DNA of 64,000 nucleotides from Radicibacter daui (GCA_030657355.1 CP131056.1:1756501-1820500), one strand, 5' to 3'. Shown: positions 28,870 through 38,360, numbered from the stretch's first letter. Made by a program: numbers and translations. The notes: generated by a model not told the origin, from the letters alone.

Positions 28870-30963
28870 TTACCACCGTGGATCGGACAGCAGCAAGGCT
28901 TCTGCCTCTGCGGCCGGCAACGGGCGGGCCATCAGATAGCCCTGCGCATAGCCGCATCCAAGCTCGCGCAGCACCCGCAGTTCCTCCTGCGTTTCCACAC
29001 CCTCGGCCACGACTTCGAGGCTGAGGCTGTTGGCGAGCGCCAGGATAACGCGCACGATTTCCTTGTTGTCCTGCTTCTCCTGCATGCTGGAGATGAAGGA
29101 GCGGTCGATCTTGAGCGTATCGATGGGGAATTTGTGCAGGTAGGCGAGGGAGGAGTAGCCGGTTCCGAAATCGTCGACCGAGATGTTGAGCTTGAGACCG
29201 CGCAGGCGGTGCAGCAGCTGCTCGGTCTGGTCCGGATTGTCCATGACCACGCTTTCGGTGATCTCGAGCTTGAGGCGGGACGGGTCCACGCCCGTGCGCT
29301 CCACCACCGAGCGGAAATCGTCGAACACCGAAGGCTGGTCGAGCTGGCGGCCGGAGACGTTGACCGACATGAAGAGCTCATGCGGGCTCTGCTCCGACCA
29401 GCGCTTGAGCTGAAGGCAGCTCTGTTCCAGAACGCGCAGGCCCAGCGGCACGATGAGGCCGGTTTCTTCCGCCAGCGGGATGAAGTCGCCGGGCGACATC
29501 ATCTTGCCGTCGCCGTCAAACCAGCGCACCAGCGCCTCGAAGCCGGCGATGCGGCCGGTATCGAGGTCGATGACCGGCTGGTAGAAGGCAACGATCTCGT
29601 CCGAATTGTCGGTGAGCGCCCGGCGCAGATTGTTTTCCACATGCAGGAGGCGGGTGGCGCTGGAGCGCATGCCTTCCTGGAAGACGTGAAAACGTGCCTT
29701 GCCGGCGCCCTTGGCGCGCAGCATCGCTACATCGGCGTCCTGCAGCATTTCCTCGGCCCGCTCATACTGGCCGCTGGAGAGCAGGATACCCATGGAGCAG
29801 GTCAGGACGATCTGCTGGTCCTCGACATGGATCGGCTCGATCATCGTGCGCTGCAGGCGTTCTGCGCACAGGATCGCGGCATCGTAGTCGGGAATATCCT
29901 CGATCAGCGCCACGAACTCATCGCCGCCAAGGCGCGCAAGGCTGTCGCCCGGGCGCAGCGCGGCATCGAGCCGGCGGGCAATCTCGACCAGGATCTGGTC
30001 GCCGACGGCATGGCCGAGGCTGTCATTCACCACGCGGAAGCGGTCGATATTGATGAAGAGCAGGCCGAAACGCCGGTCGCGCGAGCGCTGGACGCGCTGC
30101 AGGGCGTGGCCAAGGCGGTCCATCATCAGGCTGCGGTTGGGCAGGCCGGTCAGGCGGTCATAAAGGGCATCCCGCAGCTTCTGCTCTTCGGCCAGCTTGC
30201 GTGCCGTCTGGTCACGCAGGGAGACGGCAAACAGTCGCCGGCCGCGGTCATGCAGCTCGCGCATGCCGACATCGAGCGGGAAAACCCGCGCGTCGGCGCG
30301 CTGGCCATGGCATTCCTGTGTCTGGGTGCTGCCGGCGCCCGAGGCGGCGACCAGCGGCTCGAACGCGCCTTCCTCGCCCTTCAGATGCTCGAATTCCATG
30401 ATGAATTCGCCGACATGGCGATCGAGGATGCTGGCCTCGTCGGTGCCGAACATCTGGGCGGCGGCGGCGTTGCACACCTCGATGATGCCACGCTCGTCCA
30501 TGATGAGGATGCCGTCAACCACCAGCTCCATCAGGCGCTCGACACGCTCCTCAAAGCTCGCGACCTGCAATTGGCGCAGGCGGTGCTTTTCGAGGCTGGC
30601 GGAGACACGCGCACGCAGCAGAACGGGGTTGAAGGGCTTGGGCAGATAGTCCTCGGCGCCCAGTTCGATGCAGCGGGCGACGCTGTCGATCTCGGTCAGG
30701 GCGGAGATGACGATAACCGGCACATCCTGCATGACCGGCTGGTTGCGCAGGGCTTCCAGCACGTCATAGCCATTCATGCCCGGCATCATGATATCGAGAA
30801 GAACGAGGTCGAAGCGCTGGCTGCGCATCATCTCCAGCGCGCTGGAGCCGTCCTCGGCCAGCTGCACATTGCTGTAGCCGTCCCGACGCAGGCGGCGCGA
30901 CAGGGTATAGCGGTTACCTTCATCGTCATCGACGATCAGTATCGAGACCTGATCTTTATCCAC
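28870..30963 (-). CDS. REC-PAS-GGDEF-EAL cyclic-di-GMP signalling protein
   Basis: A 697-residue cytosolic response regulator. The receiver (1-125) has the phospho-acceptor in LVLLDIMMPGMNGY and LPKPFNP. A PAS-like region (about 135-260) is followed by GGDEF (RLGGDEF intact, with the DRLTGLPNRSLMMDRL start) and EAL (GFEALVRW, ITESVVM, DDFGTGYSSLAYL). Both catalytic motifs look intact, so it may both make and degrade c-di-GMP. It starts at GTG 30963, 64 bases downstream of a single receiver gene, and the two probably form one signalling unit. Confidence 0.94.
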   Translation of the reverse strand: MDKDQVSILIVDDDEGNRYTLSRRLRRDGYSNVQLAEDGSSALEMMRSQRFDLVLLDIMMPGMNGYDVLEALRNQPVMQDVPVIVISALTEIDSVARCIELGAEDYLPKPFNPVLLRARVSASLEKHRLRQLQVASFEERVERLMELVVDGILIMDERGIIEVCNAAAAQMFGTDEASILDRHVGEFIMEFEHLKGEEGAFEPLVAASGAGSTQTQECHGQRADARVFPLDVGMRELHDRGRRLFAVSLRDQTARKLAEEQKLRDALYDRLTGLPNRSLMMDRLGHALQRVQRSRDRRFGLLFINIDRFRVVNDSLGHAVGDQILVEIARRLDAALRPGDSLARLGGDEFVALIEDIPDYDAAILCAERLQRTMIEPIHVEDQQIVLTCSMGILLSSGQYERAEEMLQDADVAMLRAKGAGKARFHVFQEGMRSSATRLLHVENNLRRALTDNSDEIVAFYQPVIDLDTGRIAGFEALVRWFDGDGKMMSPGDFIPLAEETGLIVPLGLRVLEQSCLQLKRWSEQSPHELFMSVNVSGRQLDQPSVFDDFRSVVERTGVDPSRLKLEITESVVMDNPDQTEQLLHRLRGLKLNISVDDFGTGYSSLAYLHKFPIDTLKIDRSFISSMQEKQDNKEIVRVILALANSLSLEVVAEGVETQEELRVLRELGCGYAQGYLMARPLPAAEAEALLLSDPRW

Positions 30964-31027
30964 GCTACACCGCTTCGTTGCGCCCTGAAATCAACCAATG
31001 GCTGTGTAATTGACTTTTGCGGCTTCT

Positions 31028-31396
31028 TTACGCCGGACCGCAATAGGCTTCAATCTTGGCAAGCAGGTTTGGAAAGTCGACAGGCTTGGTAGCGACATCG
31101 TCGCAACCGGCCTCAAGTGCGCTTGCCCGGTGTTCCGCCATGGCATGAGCCGAAAGGGCGATGACTGGAATATGCGCTGTTTCCGGCGCCGCCTTCAACC
31201 GGCGTGTCGCCTCCCAGCCATCTATTCCAGGCAGGTCCAGATCCATCAGAATGAGGTCAGGCGGCGTGGCCCGGGCCAGTTGCAGGCCGGTTTCGCCATC
31301 CGGCGCCGTCATCACCTTGTAGCCCCGCCGGGTGAGGCGGCGCTCCAGCATGTAGATGTTGTCCGGATTGTCTTCTACATACAGGATTATTCTCAT
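31028..31396 (-). CDS. Single-domain response regulator (DivK/CheY-like)
   Basis: A 122-residue stand-alone receiver: MRIILYVEDNPDNIYMLERR, phospho-acceptor in LILMDLDLPGIDGWE, switch region IPVIALSAHAM and lysine in VATKPVDF. It lacks an output domain, so it acts by protein contact or as a relay intermediate. It precedes the REC-PAS-GGDEF-EAL gene on the same strand. ATG 31396 gives the family-like N-terminus. Confidence 0.9.
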   Translation of the reverse strand: MRIILYVEDNPDNIYMLERRLTRRGYKVMTAPDGETGLQLARATPPDLILMDLDLPGIDGWEATRRLKAAPETAHIPVIALSAHAMAEHRASALEAGCDDVATKPVDFPNLLAKIEAYCGPA

Positions 31397-31701
31397 AGGC
31401 CCGTGCTCTCCGCTCCCCCGACAAACGGGAGTCCAGCATGCGATGACAGGCTCAATGAAGTCATCCGGAACTCGCTCGCTTTCCTTCTGCATGTGGCAAC
31501 AACGCAGGAGGAATTCAAAAAAACCTGTTCAATATCTATACACTAAAAGATGTGGCGTCCAGCCCGGCATAACCCGCTGAATATGATTCTTTCGATATAC
31601 TCCAGTCCGGTTGCCGCAACTTGCCGGGGCCCTGTTCAGCTCTGGTCCTTTGTTCGGCTTCTCTATAAGGTGCCCGTCTCCGGGTGACCACGGGCGGCGA
31701 G
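31397..31701. other. Divergent intergenic region, receiver gene / ccmD
   Basis: About 305 bases. The centre (31505-31560) is AT-rich and could hold promoters for both directions. I see no repeat, hairpin or small coding region that I can support. Confidence 0.4.
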
Positions 31702-31917
31702 ATGCTGGAAGAAATCAGGGCCTATTTCGGAATGAGCGGGTATGGCGGTTATATCTGGGCCGCCTACGGCTTCGCTGCCCTGGTGCTGATCGGGCTGGTG
31801 GTGACCAGCCTTGCCTCGGCGCGCCGCCGCCGCCGTGAGCTGGAGCAGCTTGAAGCACTGGTGCCACGCCGCCGCCGTGCTGGCCGGCATGCGCCCCAGA
31901 GCGACGCCGGAGCCTGA
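31702..31917 (+). CDS. ccmD: Haem exporter protein CcmD
   Basis: A 71-residue single-span membrane protein: YGGYIWAAYGFAALVLIGLV is the typical CcmD membrane segment, followed by a basic tail (ARRRRRELEQLEAL, PRRRRAGRH). CcmD helps release haem-loaded CcmE from CcmABC during cytochrome c maturation. Its usual neighbours ccmABC and ccmE are absent; both flanking genes point the other way or are unrelated. ATG 31702 was chosen; GTG 31684 is upstream. Confidence 0.82.
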   Translation: MLEEIRAYFGMSGYGGYIWAAYGFAALVLIGLVVTSLASARRRRRELEQLEALVPRRRRAGRHAPQSDAGA

Positions 31918-31937
31918 CTTCCCCGGGAGCGCGTGCC

Positions 31938-33107
31938 TTACGGCTGCGGGATCGGGGTGCAGAAGGCCGGATCCGGCACCGCCTCGATGCAGAAGGTGTG
32001 GACGGCATCTTCATCGGAGAAGGGCGCAACCTCGAGCCGGACGAACCGGGTACCATCGACCTGCGTGTAATCCGCATAGATCGGTTGATAGTTGTTGAGC
32101 TCCGGGAAGCGCTTTTGCAGCTGCAGCCAGCCATCCTCGGCGGAAGAGCGATCGAAATAGGAGGCGAGCAGGGCTGCCCATGAACTGGGCGGTGGCGGCT
32201 CGGCCGGTTTTGCTGCCGCTGCCGGTTTCGGTGCCGGCTTGGCCGCCGGGGCCGGGGCGGCTTTTGCCGGGCGCTTGGCCGGAGCCGCGCCCGGGACGCC
32301 AATCGGCCCTTCGGCGGCCATGCCGTTCATAGTGGCGACCGCAGGCTTCTGGACAGTGGTGGACGTCATGGCCGGCGCGGCAGTGGCGTCTCCGGCGAGC
32401 ACATCGGGCAGTGGGGCCTTCTGGTCGACTGCTTCGGCGGCGCTGGCATCGACGGCGGAGACCAGCAGGGCGCGTCCGCGTGCATCGGCATCGGCCAGAA
32501 TGCCGATCGTGCCGGGCCCGGTCTCGGCGACTGCCGGCAGGTAGAAGGTGAAGCTGTAAGGGCGCCAGATGTTGGAGGGTTCGAACAGATACCAGCCGGA
32601 ACTGACGCCGTCGGCACTGGTGTATCCGACAGAAAAGCGATCCGTTCCTGCAAAGGGCGTCCGTTTGGCGAGGACCGTTATCGTCACTTTGCGGCCGACG
32701 AAATTGTCGGCGATCTCCGCCGGTACCGGGATATGGGCGCCTTCTGCGGCATCGTCGGACAGGGCCGGGACCATGGTGCCGTTGAGCAAGATGTTGGGCA
32801 CGCCATCCTTCGCCGTCGGCCAGTCGGCAGCAATGGTGCTGGGGCTCGACTTCCAGCGGTTGAGTGCGCCGGAATCCGCTTTTTCGCTGAAGGCGGGCAA
32901 TTTCTTGAGTTCGGAGGTGGTTGCTTCGCTCGGCGCCGGCTTGATGTCCACCTTGGGCAGCGAGAGGTCCGAAATCGGCGTCGACATGAACTCGGCAAAG
33001 GATTTTGATCCGCAGCCGGAAAGCAGGGCACTGCCGCCACACAGAAGTGCCGGAATGGCCTTTCGGATCAAGGGGAAGGCGGCGGTGCGGGGCGTGTCTT
33101 TCGGCAT
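31938..33107 (-). CDS. Predicted lipoprotein with SPOR-like C-terminal domain
   Basis: A 389-residue exported protein. The signal ends in a lipobox (LLSGC, Cys32). A middle beta-rich region (about 45-235) is unassigned. A proline/alanine/lysine-rich linker follows (AKRPAKAAPAPAAKPAPKP, about 275-310). The last 80 residues, from SWAALLASYFDRSSAEDGW through FVRLEVAPFSDEDAV, have the spacing of a SPOR domain, which binds denuded peptidoglycan; that is my inference. Two cysteines near the end (FCIEAVPDPAFC) could pair. It is divergent from ribF. Confidence 0.7.
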   Translation of the reverse strand: MPKDTPRTAAFPLIRKAIPALLCGGSALLSGCGSKSFAEFMSTPISDLSLPKVDIKPAPSEATTSELKKLPAFSEKADSGALNRWKSSPSTIAADWPTAKDGVPNILLNGTMVPALSDDAAEGAHIPVPAEIADNFVGRKVTITVLAKRTPFAGTDRFSVGYTSADGVSSGWYLFEPSNIWRPYSFTFYLPAVAETGPGTIGILADADARGRALLVSAVDASAAEAVDQKAPLPDVLAGDATAAPAMTSTTVQKPAVATMNGMAAEGPIGVPGAAPAKRPAKAAPAPAAKPAPKPAAAAKPAEPPPPSSWAALLASYFDRSSAEDGWLQLQKRFPELNNYQPIYADYTQVDGTRFVRLEVAPFSDEDAVHTFCIEAVPDPAFCTPIPQP

Positions 33108-33228
33108 CGTGCTGCAAGACTACAGTGCGCTGGATTTAACGCAACCATGGCAGTGGCCGGGGCAGGAGGCGGCGAAGGTGAGCCCGTCCTCTTTTCGCCA
33201 TCCCGGGCAGCCTGTATAAGCGCCAGCC

Positions 33229-34179
33229 ATGCAGCTTTATCACAGCCATACCGGCTTGCCGGAAACTGCGCGCGGCGCGGCCATCGCCATCGGCAATTTC
33301 GATGGCGTGCATCGTGGTCATCAGGCCCTGATCGAGGCGGCTCGGGTCGCTGCGGCAGGCGGGCCGGTTGGCGTGCTCAGCTTTGCCCCGCATCCGCGGC
33401 GTTATTTCCGGCCGGATGACCCGCCTTTTCTGCTGACTCCGGGTGCGGTGAAACATCGCCGGCTGGAGGCCTGCGGTGTGGCGGTGCATTACGAACTGCC
33501 GTTCGATGCCGCGCTTGCCGCGCAGAGTGCAGAGAGCTTCATCCGTGAGGTGCTGGTGGACGGGCTTGGCGCGCGCCATGTGGTCGTCGGCTTCAATTTC
33601 ACCTTTGGTCACAACCGGGCAGGCAATGCCGCCCTGCTGGAAGAAGCGGGCGCACGCTTCGGCTTTGGCGTGACCATCGTGCCGGCGCAGCAGGACGAGC
33701 ACGGCATGGTGTTTTCCTCCACCGCCATCCGCCAGTTGCTCGATACCGGCAATCCGGGTGACGCCGCCCGCCTGATGGGCTCCGCCTTCGAGATCGAGGG
33801 TGTTGTCGAGCATGGCGACAAGCGGGGCCGCACCATCGGCTTTCCCACCGCCAATGTAGCGCTGGGTGAAACGCAGCGCCCGCGTTATGGCGTTTATGCC
33901 GTCGAAGCCAGTCTCGACGGCACCGACTGGTGGCCGGGTGTCGCCAATATCGGCCGGCGGCCGACCGTCGACGGGCTGCGCGAGCTGTTTGAGGTTCACC
34001 TCTTCGACCGCAACGACGACCTTTACGGCAAGGCCCTGCGGGTGAGGCTGCATCATTTCCTCAGGCCGGAGCGCAAGTTCGCCAGCTTTGACGAGCTCAA
34101 GGCCCAGATTGGCCTCGATGCGGCCGAGGCACGCGCCCTGCTCGGGGCTGGCGGAGAAGCCGGCGTCGCGGACTGGTAA
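33229..34179 (+). CDS. ribF: Bifunctional riboflavin kinase / FAD synthetase
   Basis: Makes FMN and FAD from riboflavin. The 316 residues include the N-terminal adenylyltransferase domain (AIAIGNFDGVHRGHQ, and FSSTAIRQLL) and the C-terminal kinase domain (KRGRTIGFPTANV, GVYAV, and GVANIGRRPTV). ATG 33229 begins the family-like MQLYHSHTGLP. It stands upstream of ileS and lspA, a common arrangement in proteobacteria. Confidence 0.96.
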   Translation: MQLYHSHTGLPETARGAAIAIGNFDGVHRGHQALIEAARVAAAGGPVGVLSFAPHPRRYFRPDDPPFLLTPGAVKHRRLEACGVAVHYELPFDAALAAQSAESFIREVLVDGLGARHVVVGFNFTFGHNRAGNAALLEEAGARFGFGVTIVPAQQDEHGMVFSSTAIRQLLDTGNPGDAARLMGSAFEIEGVVEHGDKRGRTIGFPTANVALGETQRPRYGVYAVEASLDGTDWWPGVANIGRRPTVDGLRELFEVHLFDRNDDLYGKALRVRLHHFLRPERKFASFDELKAQIGLDAAEARALLGAGGEAGVADW

Positions 34180-34216
34180 GCCGGGCGGCTCTTGCCCTCT
34201 TGCGTTAAGGCATTAC

Positions 34217-34245
34217 TTGACCCCGTGCCGTGCGGCGTAGCATAC
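34217..34245 (+). promoter_or_regulatory. Candidate promoter upstream of ileS
   Basis: TTGACC (34217-34222) is followed after 17 bases by GCATAC (34240-34245). The -35 is good and the -10 only moderate. No T-box or other riboswitch structure is seen in the 170-base leader. Confidence 0.35.
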
Positions 34246-34350
34246 CCACCGGCTGAGGTTTGCAGCCTGTCCGGGGCCGGTTTCCTGTGCCTGAAACCTG
34301 AAGCCGCCCTTGCCGGAATGGCCGCATCCATTCGTGATTTAGAGGCCCCG

Positions 34351-37206
34351 ATGAGCACCGATTACAAGGCCAGTGTCTTCCTGCCGAAGACTGATTTCCC
34401 CATGCGCGCCGGCCTTCCCCAGAAGGAACCGGAAATTCTGGCGCGCTGGGCGAAGATTGGCCTCTATGACAAGGTGCGCCAGCAGTCGAAGGGCCGCACC
34501 AAATATGTGCTGCATGACGGCCCGCCCTACGCCAACGGCAACCTGCATATGGGCCATGCCACCAACAAGGTGCTGAAGGATGTCGTCACCCGTACCCAGC
34601 AGATGCTGGGACGCGACAGCATCTATGTGCCGGGCTGGGACTGCCACGGCCTGCCCATCGAATGGAAGATCGAGGAAAAGTACCGGGCCGACGGCAAGGA
34701 CAAGGACCAGGTGCCGGTACTCGAGTTCCGCCAGGAATGCCGTGACTTTGCCCGCCATTGGGTGGGCGTGCAGTCCGAGCAGTTCCAGCGCCTTGGCGTG
34801 ATGGGCGACTGGCAGAACCCCTATCTCACCATGACCTATCCCGCCGAAGCGACCATCGTCGGCGAGATCCACAAGTTCCTGCTCAACGGCCGCCTCTACA
34901 AGGGTGTGAAGCCGGTGATGTGGTCGACGGTGGAGAAGACGGCGCTCGCCGAAGCCGAGGTGGAGTACCACGAAAAGACCTCGACCATGGTCTGGGTCCG
35001 TTTCCCGGTCGTGAAGTCAGCCGATCCGGCGCTGGCCGGTGCCAGCATGGTGATCTGGACCACCACCCCGTGGACGCTGCCGGGCAACCGCGCCATCGCC
35101 TACGGCCCGGATTTCGCCTACGCCGCCGTCAAGGTGACGGAAGTGGCCGAGAACAGCCTCGCCCGCGTGGGTGAGGTGATCGTGGTTGCCGCCGATCTGG
35201 TGGAGGCTGTTGCCAAGGCTGCCAAGATCAGCGGCTACGACATCGCCGCCCGCCTGCCGGGCAGCGCGCTGGCCGGTACCGTCTGCGCCCATCCATGGCG
35301 CGGGCAGGGCTATGACTATGACGTGCCGCTGCTGCCGGGCAGCCATGTGACCACCGATGCCGGTACCGGCCTTGTGCACACGGCCCCGGCGCATGGTGAA
35401 GAAGACTTCCTTCTCGGCGTCGAAAACGGCCTCGATGTCACCTACCAGCCGGTCGAGGATGACGGACGGTATGGTCCAGGCGTGCCGCTCTGGGCCGGCA
35501 TCGACGTGTTCGAGGCCAATAGCCCGATCTTCGACAAGCTGAAGACGGAAGGCGCGCTGCTCGCCGGCGGTCGCCTCAAGCACCAGTACCCGCATTCCTG
35601 GCGTTCCAAGGCGCCGCTTATCTATCGCACCACGCCGCAGTGGTTCATCGGCATGGACACGACGCCGAACGGTGCGGAGAGCCTTCGCAACATCGCGCTG
35701 CGCGCCATTGAAGATACCAAGTGGTATCCGGCCGCCGGCAAGAACCGTATCGGCTCGATGATCGAGAGCCGCCCGGACTGGTGCATCAGCCGCCAGCGTG
35801 CCTGGGGCGTGCCCATCGCGCTCTTCCTCGACAAGCGCACTGGCGAGCCGCTGCGCGACGAGGCCGTGTGCAACCGCATCACCGAAGCCTTCCGCGAGAA
35901 GGGCTCCGATGCCTGGTACTCGATGGACCCGCAGGAGTTCCTCGGCAACGGGTACGACAAGGCCAATTACGACCAGGTGTTCGATATTGTCGACGTGTGG
36001 TTCGAGTCCGGCTCCACGCACAATTTCGTGCTGGACGCGCGGCCTGACCTCAAATGGCCCGCGGACCTTTATCTGGAAGGCTCGGATCAGCATCGTGGCT
36101 GGTTCCATTCCTCCCTGCTGGAAAGCTGCGGCACGCGTGGCCGGGCGCCCTATGACGCCGTGCTGACCCATGGCTTCGTGCTCGACCAGAACGGCTACAA
36201 GATGTCGAAGTCGCTGGGCAACGGTGTGGAGCCAAGCGAGATCGAGGCGCAGTACGGCGCCGACATCCTGCGCCTGTGGGTGGTGAGCTCGGACTATTCC
36301 GAGGACCTGCGCATCGGCCCGGATATCCTCAAGAGCTACTCCGACCTTTACCGCCGCCTGCGCAACACGCTGCGCTACCTGCTCGGTGCACTCGATGGCT
36401 GGGATGGCAGCGCTGCCGTCACGGCCGGGGAGATGCCGGAGCTGGAGCGCTGGGCGCTGCATCGCCTGTCCGAGATGGACGCGCATGTGCGTGCCTGCGT
36501 TGCCCGCTACGACTTCAACAGCCTCTATCGCGAGCTGCACGAGTTCTGCGCGGTTGAGCTGTCGGCCTTCTACTTCGACGTCCGCAAGGACGTGCTTTAT
36601 TGCGACGGTGCCAGCTCGCTGCGCCGCCGCGCCACGCTGACTGTCATGAACCTCATTTTCGAGGCGCTGACGGCATGGTTGGCGCCGGCCCTCTGCTTCA
36701 CGGCCGAGGAAGCCTGGCTTACCCGCACCAACGGGTGGGAGAGCGAGGATTCGGTGCATCTGCGCCAGTTCCCCGAGTTCCCGGCCGAGTGGCGCAACGA
36801 GACGCTGGCGGCCAAGTGGGAAACCATCCGCCGCGTGCGCCGTGTGGTGACCGGCGCGCTGGAAGTGGAGCGCGGCGCCAAACGCATCGGCTCCTCCTTG
36901 CAGGCCGCTCCGGAAGTCTATGTCGATGCGGATACCGCAGCGGTGCTCGGCACCGTCGCGTTCCACGATGTGTGCATCACCTCCGCCATCAAGGTGCTGA
37001 CCGGCACGGCGCCGGAAGGGGCCTTTACCCTGCCGGAAGTGGCAGGCGTGGCCGTGGTGCCCACCCTGGCGGAAGGCGAGCGCTGCGAGCGCTGCTGGCA
37101 GGTGCTGCCTGACGTCGGCAGCCATGACGGGCATGAAGATGTCTGCGGTCGCTGCGCCGAGGCTCTTGGTGATCCGGTTACCGGTCTTGCCGGAGAGGCC
37201 GCATGA
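34351..37206 (+). CDS. ileS: Isoleucyl-tRNA synthetase
   Basis: Class I aminoacyl-tRNA synthetase of 951 residues that charges tRNA-Ile and edits valine. The HIGH motif reads HMGH (PPYANGNLHMGHATNKV), KMSKS is intact (YKMSKSLGNG), the editing domain shows TTPWTLPGNRAI, and a C-terminal zinc site is present (CERCWQVLPDVG and CGRCAEAL). ATG 34351 (MSTDYKASVFLPKTDFPMRA) matches the family start. Its stop overlaps the lspA start as ATGA. Confidence 0.97.
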   Translation: MSTDYKASVFLPKTDFPMRAGLPQKEPEILARWAKIGLYDKVRQQSKGRTKYVLHDGPPYANGNLHMGHATNKVLKDVVTRTQQMLGRDSIYVPGWDCHGLPIEWKIEEKYRADGKDKDQVPVLEFRQECRDFARHWVGVQSEQFQRLGVMGDWQNPYLTMTYPAEATIVGEIHKFLLNGRLYKGVKPVMWSTVEKTALAEAEVEYHEKTSTMVWVRFPVVKSADPALAGASMVIWTTTPWTLPGNRAIAYGPDFAYAAVKVTEVAENSLARVGEVIVVAADLVEAVAKAAKISGYDIAARLPGSALAGTVCAHPWRGQGYDYDVPLLPGSHVTTDAGTGLVHTAPAHGEEDFLLGVENGLDVTYQPVEDDGRYGPGVPLWAGIDVFEANSPIFDKLKTEGALLAGGRLKHQYPHSWRSKAPLIYRTTPQWFIGMDTTPNGAESLRNIALRAIEDTKWYPAAGKNRIGSMIESRPDWCISRQRAWGVPIALFLDKRTGEPLRDEAVCNRITEAFREKGSDAWYSMDPQEFLGNGYDKANYDQVFDIVDVWFESGSTHNFVLDARPDLKWPADLYLEGSDQHRGWFHSSLLESCGTRGRAPYDAVLTHGFVLDQNGYKMSKSLGNGVEPSEIEAQYGADILRLWVVSSDYSEDLRIGPDILKSYSDLYRRLRNTLRYLLGALDGWDGSAAVTAGEMPELERWALHRLSEMDAHVRACVARYDFNSLYRELHEFCAVELSAFYFDVRKDVLYCDGASSLRRRATLTVMNLIFEALTAWLAPALCFTAEEAWLTRTNGWESEDSVHLRQFPEFPAEWRNETLAAKWETIRRVRRVVTGALEVERGAKRIGSSLQAAPEVYVDADTAAVLGTVAFHDVCITSAIKVLTGTAPEGAFTLPEVAGVAVVPTLAEGERCERCWQVLPDVGSHDGHEDVCGRCAEALGDPVTGLAGEAA

Positions 37207-37727
37207 GCGCGGCCCTTCGCCGCAAGGCGCTCACTATCGGAATCGGCATTGCCGTGCTCGGCATCTTCTTCGATCTCGTGACCAAGGCGCTGGTGTTCGA
37301 CCGGTTGCTGCCCAATGGTGGCGGGGTCGAGATCTTCCCGTTTTTCAACATCGTGCATGCCTGGAACACCGGCGTCAGCTTCTCGCTCTTCGCCGATGGG
37401 CCTGAGGTAACGCGCTGGGTGCTGGTGGCGGTTGCGGTGTTTATCGCTGTTGCGCTGTTCTTCTGGCTGCGGACCGTTGAGCGACGCTTCCTGTCGGCGG
37501 CCATCGGATTCATCATTGGCGGCGCCATCGGTAACGTCTATGACCGGATCGTCTACGGCGCCGTGCGCGACTTCCTCGATGTGCATGCTGTGGGTTACCA
37601 CTGGCCCGCCTTTAATGTGGCGGATTCCTGCATTACCATTGGTGTTGTCATGGTGCTGATCGATAGCTTCCTTGGCTCGGGACGCAAGGCCGCCGATCGG
37701 GCCTCCGGGACTGGCCCGGCAGCCTGA
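37203..37727 (+). CDS. lspA: Lipoprotein signal peptidase II
   Basis: A 174-residue inner-membrane aspartyl protease that cleaves prolipoprotein signals. It has four membrane helices and both catalytic aspartates, in GAVRDFLD and FNVADSCITIG, with VYDRIVYG between helices. Translation is coupled to ileS by a 4-base overlap. It serves the several lipoproteins in this window. Confidence 0.96.
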   Translation: MSAALRRKALTIGIGIAVLGIFFDLVTKALVFDRLLPNGGGVEIFPFFNIVHAWNTGVSFSLFADGPEVTRWVLVAVAVFIAVALFFWLRTVERRFLSAAIGFIIGGAIGNVYDRIVYGAVRDFLDVHAVGYHWPAFNVADSCITIGVVMVLIDSFLGSGRKAADRASGTGPAA

Positions 37728-37784
37728 TCTGAGCTAAGGATGATGCCGCCTCGTATGGCGCAAAAGAGGGTGGGAGAGGTCGCG

Positions 37785-38360
37785 TTGAACTATTCCAAGG
37801 TCTCCGTGAAGGCAGGGTTGCTGCTGGCTGTTGGAGCCATGCTGGTGGCCACAGGCTGCGAGCAGACAAAAGAGACCCTCGGCCTTGCCCGCAAGCCGCC
37901 GGATGAATTCACCGTTGTCTCCCGCGCGCCGCTTTCCGTGCCGCCGGGCATCGAGCTGCAGCCGCCGCAGCCCGGTGCTGTCCGCCCGCAGGAAGGCACG
38001 ACCCAGGACGTTGCCAAGACGGTGACCTTCGGCCTGCAGCCGACGACGCCGACCGTGACCAACGATCAGGGCAAGCCGCTATCGCCGGGTGAGCAGGCGC
38101 TGCTGGTGAGCGCCGGCGCCGCCAATATCGATCCGGAAATTCGCAGCAAGGTGGATGCCGAAACTGCCTCGATGGTGGCCGCCAACACCCGCATCGTCGA
38201 CAGCATGCTCGGCCTCGACGTGCCGCAGGGCGCACTGCTTGATGCCGACAAGGAAGCTGCCCGCATCCGCCGTAACCAGGCGCTGGGTATTCCTGTCGAC
38301 AGCGGCGATATCCCGATCATCGAGCGCCGCCGCACCGGCATGCTGGAAGGCCTCTTCTGA
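37785..38360 (+). CDS. DUF3035 family lipoprotein (BamF-like)
   Basis: A 191-residue exported lipoprotein: the signal MNYSKVSVKAGLLLAVGAML ends at the lipobox VATGC (Cys25). The core KPPDEFTVVSRAPLSVPPG is the DUF3035 signature. Family members have been linked with the outer-membrane assembly complex in some alphaproteobacteria; that role is inferred here. I chose TTG 37785 because GGGAGAGG lies 5 bases upstream and the signal peptide then has normal length. ATG 37740 or 37743 would add a 15-residue extension. It follows lspA by 57 bases. Confidence 0.82.
   Translation: MNYSKVSVKAGLLLAVGAMLVATGCEQTKETLGLARKPPDEFTVVSRAPLSVPPGIELQPPQPGAVRPQEGTTQDVAKTVTFGLQPTTPTVTNDQGKPLSPGEQALLVSAGAANIDPEIRSKVDAETASMVAANTRIVDSMLGLDVPQGALLDADKEAARIRRNQALGIPVDSGDIPIIERRRTGMLEGLF

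Noticed and set aside
29134-31092. Long plus-strand open frame opposite the GGDEF-EAL gene
   Set aside because: Antisense shadow of a gene with clear domains; no motif, signal or ribosome site.
34180-34350. T-box or riboswitch before ileS
   Set aside because: No specifier loop or antiterminator structure; such elements are not expected in Alphaproteobacteria. Only a plausible promoter is seen.
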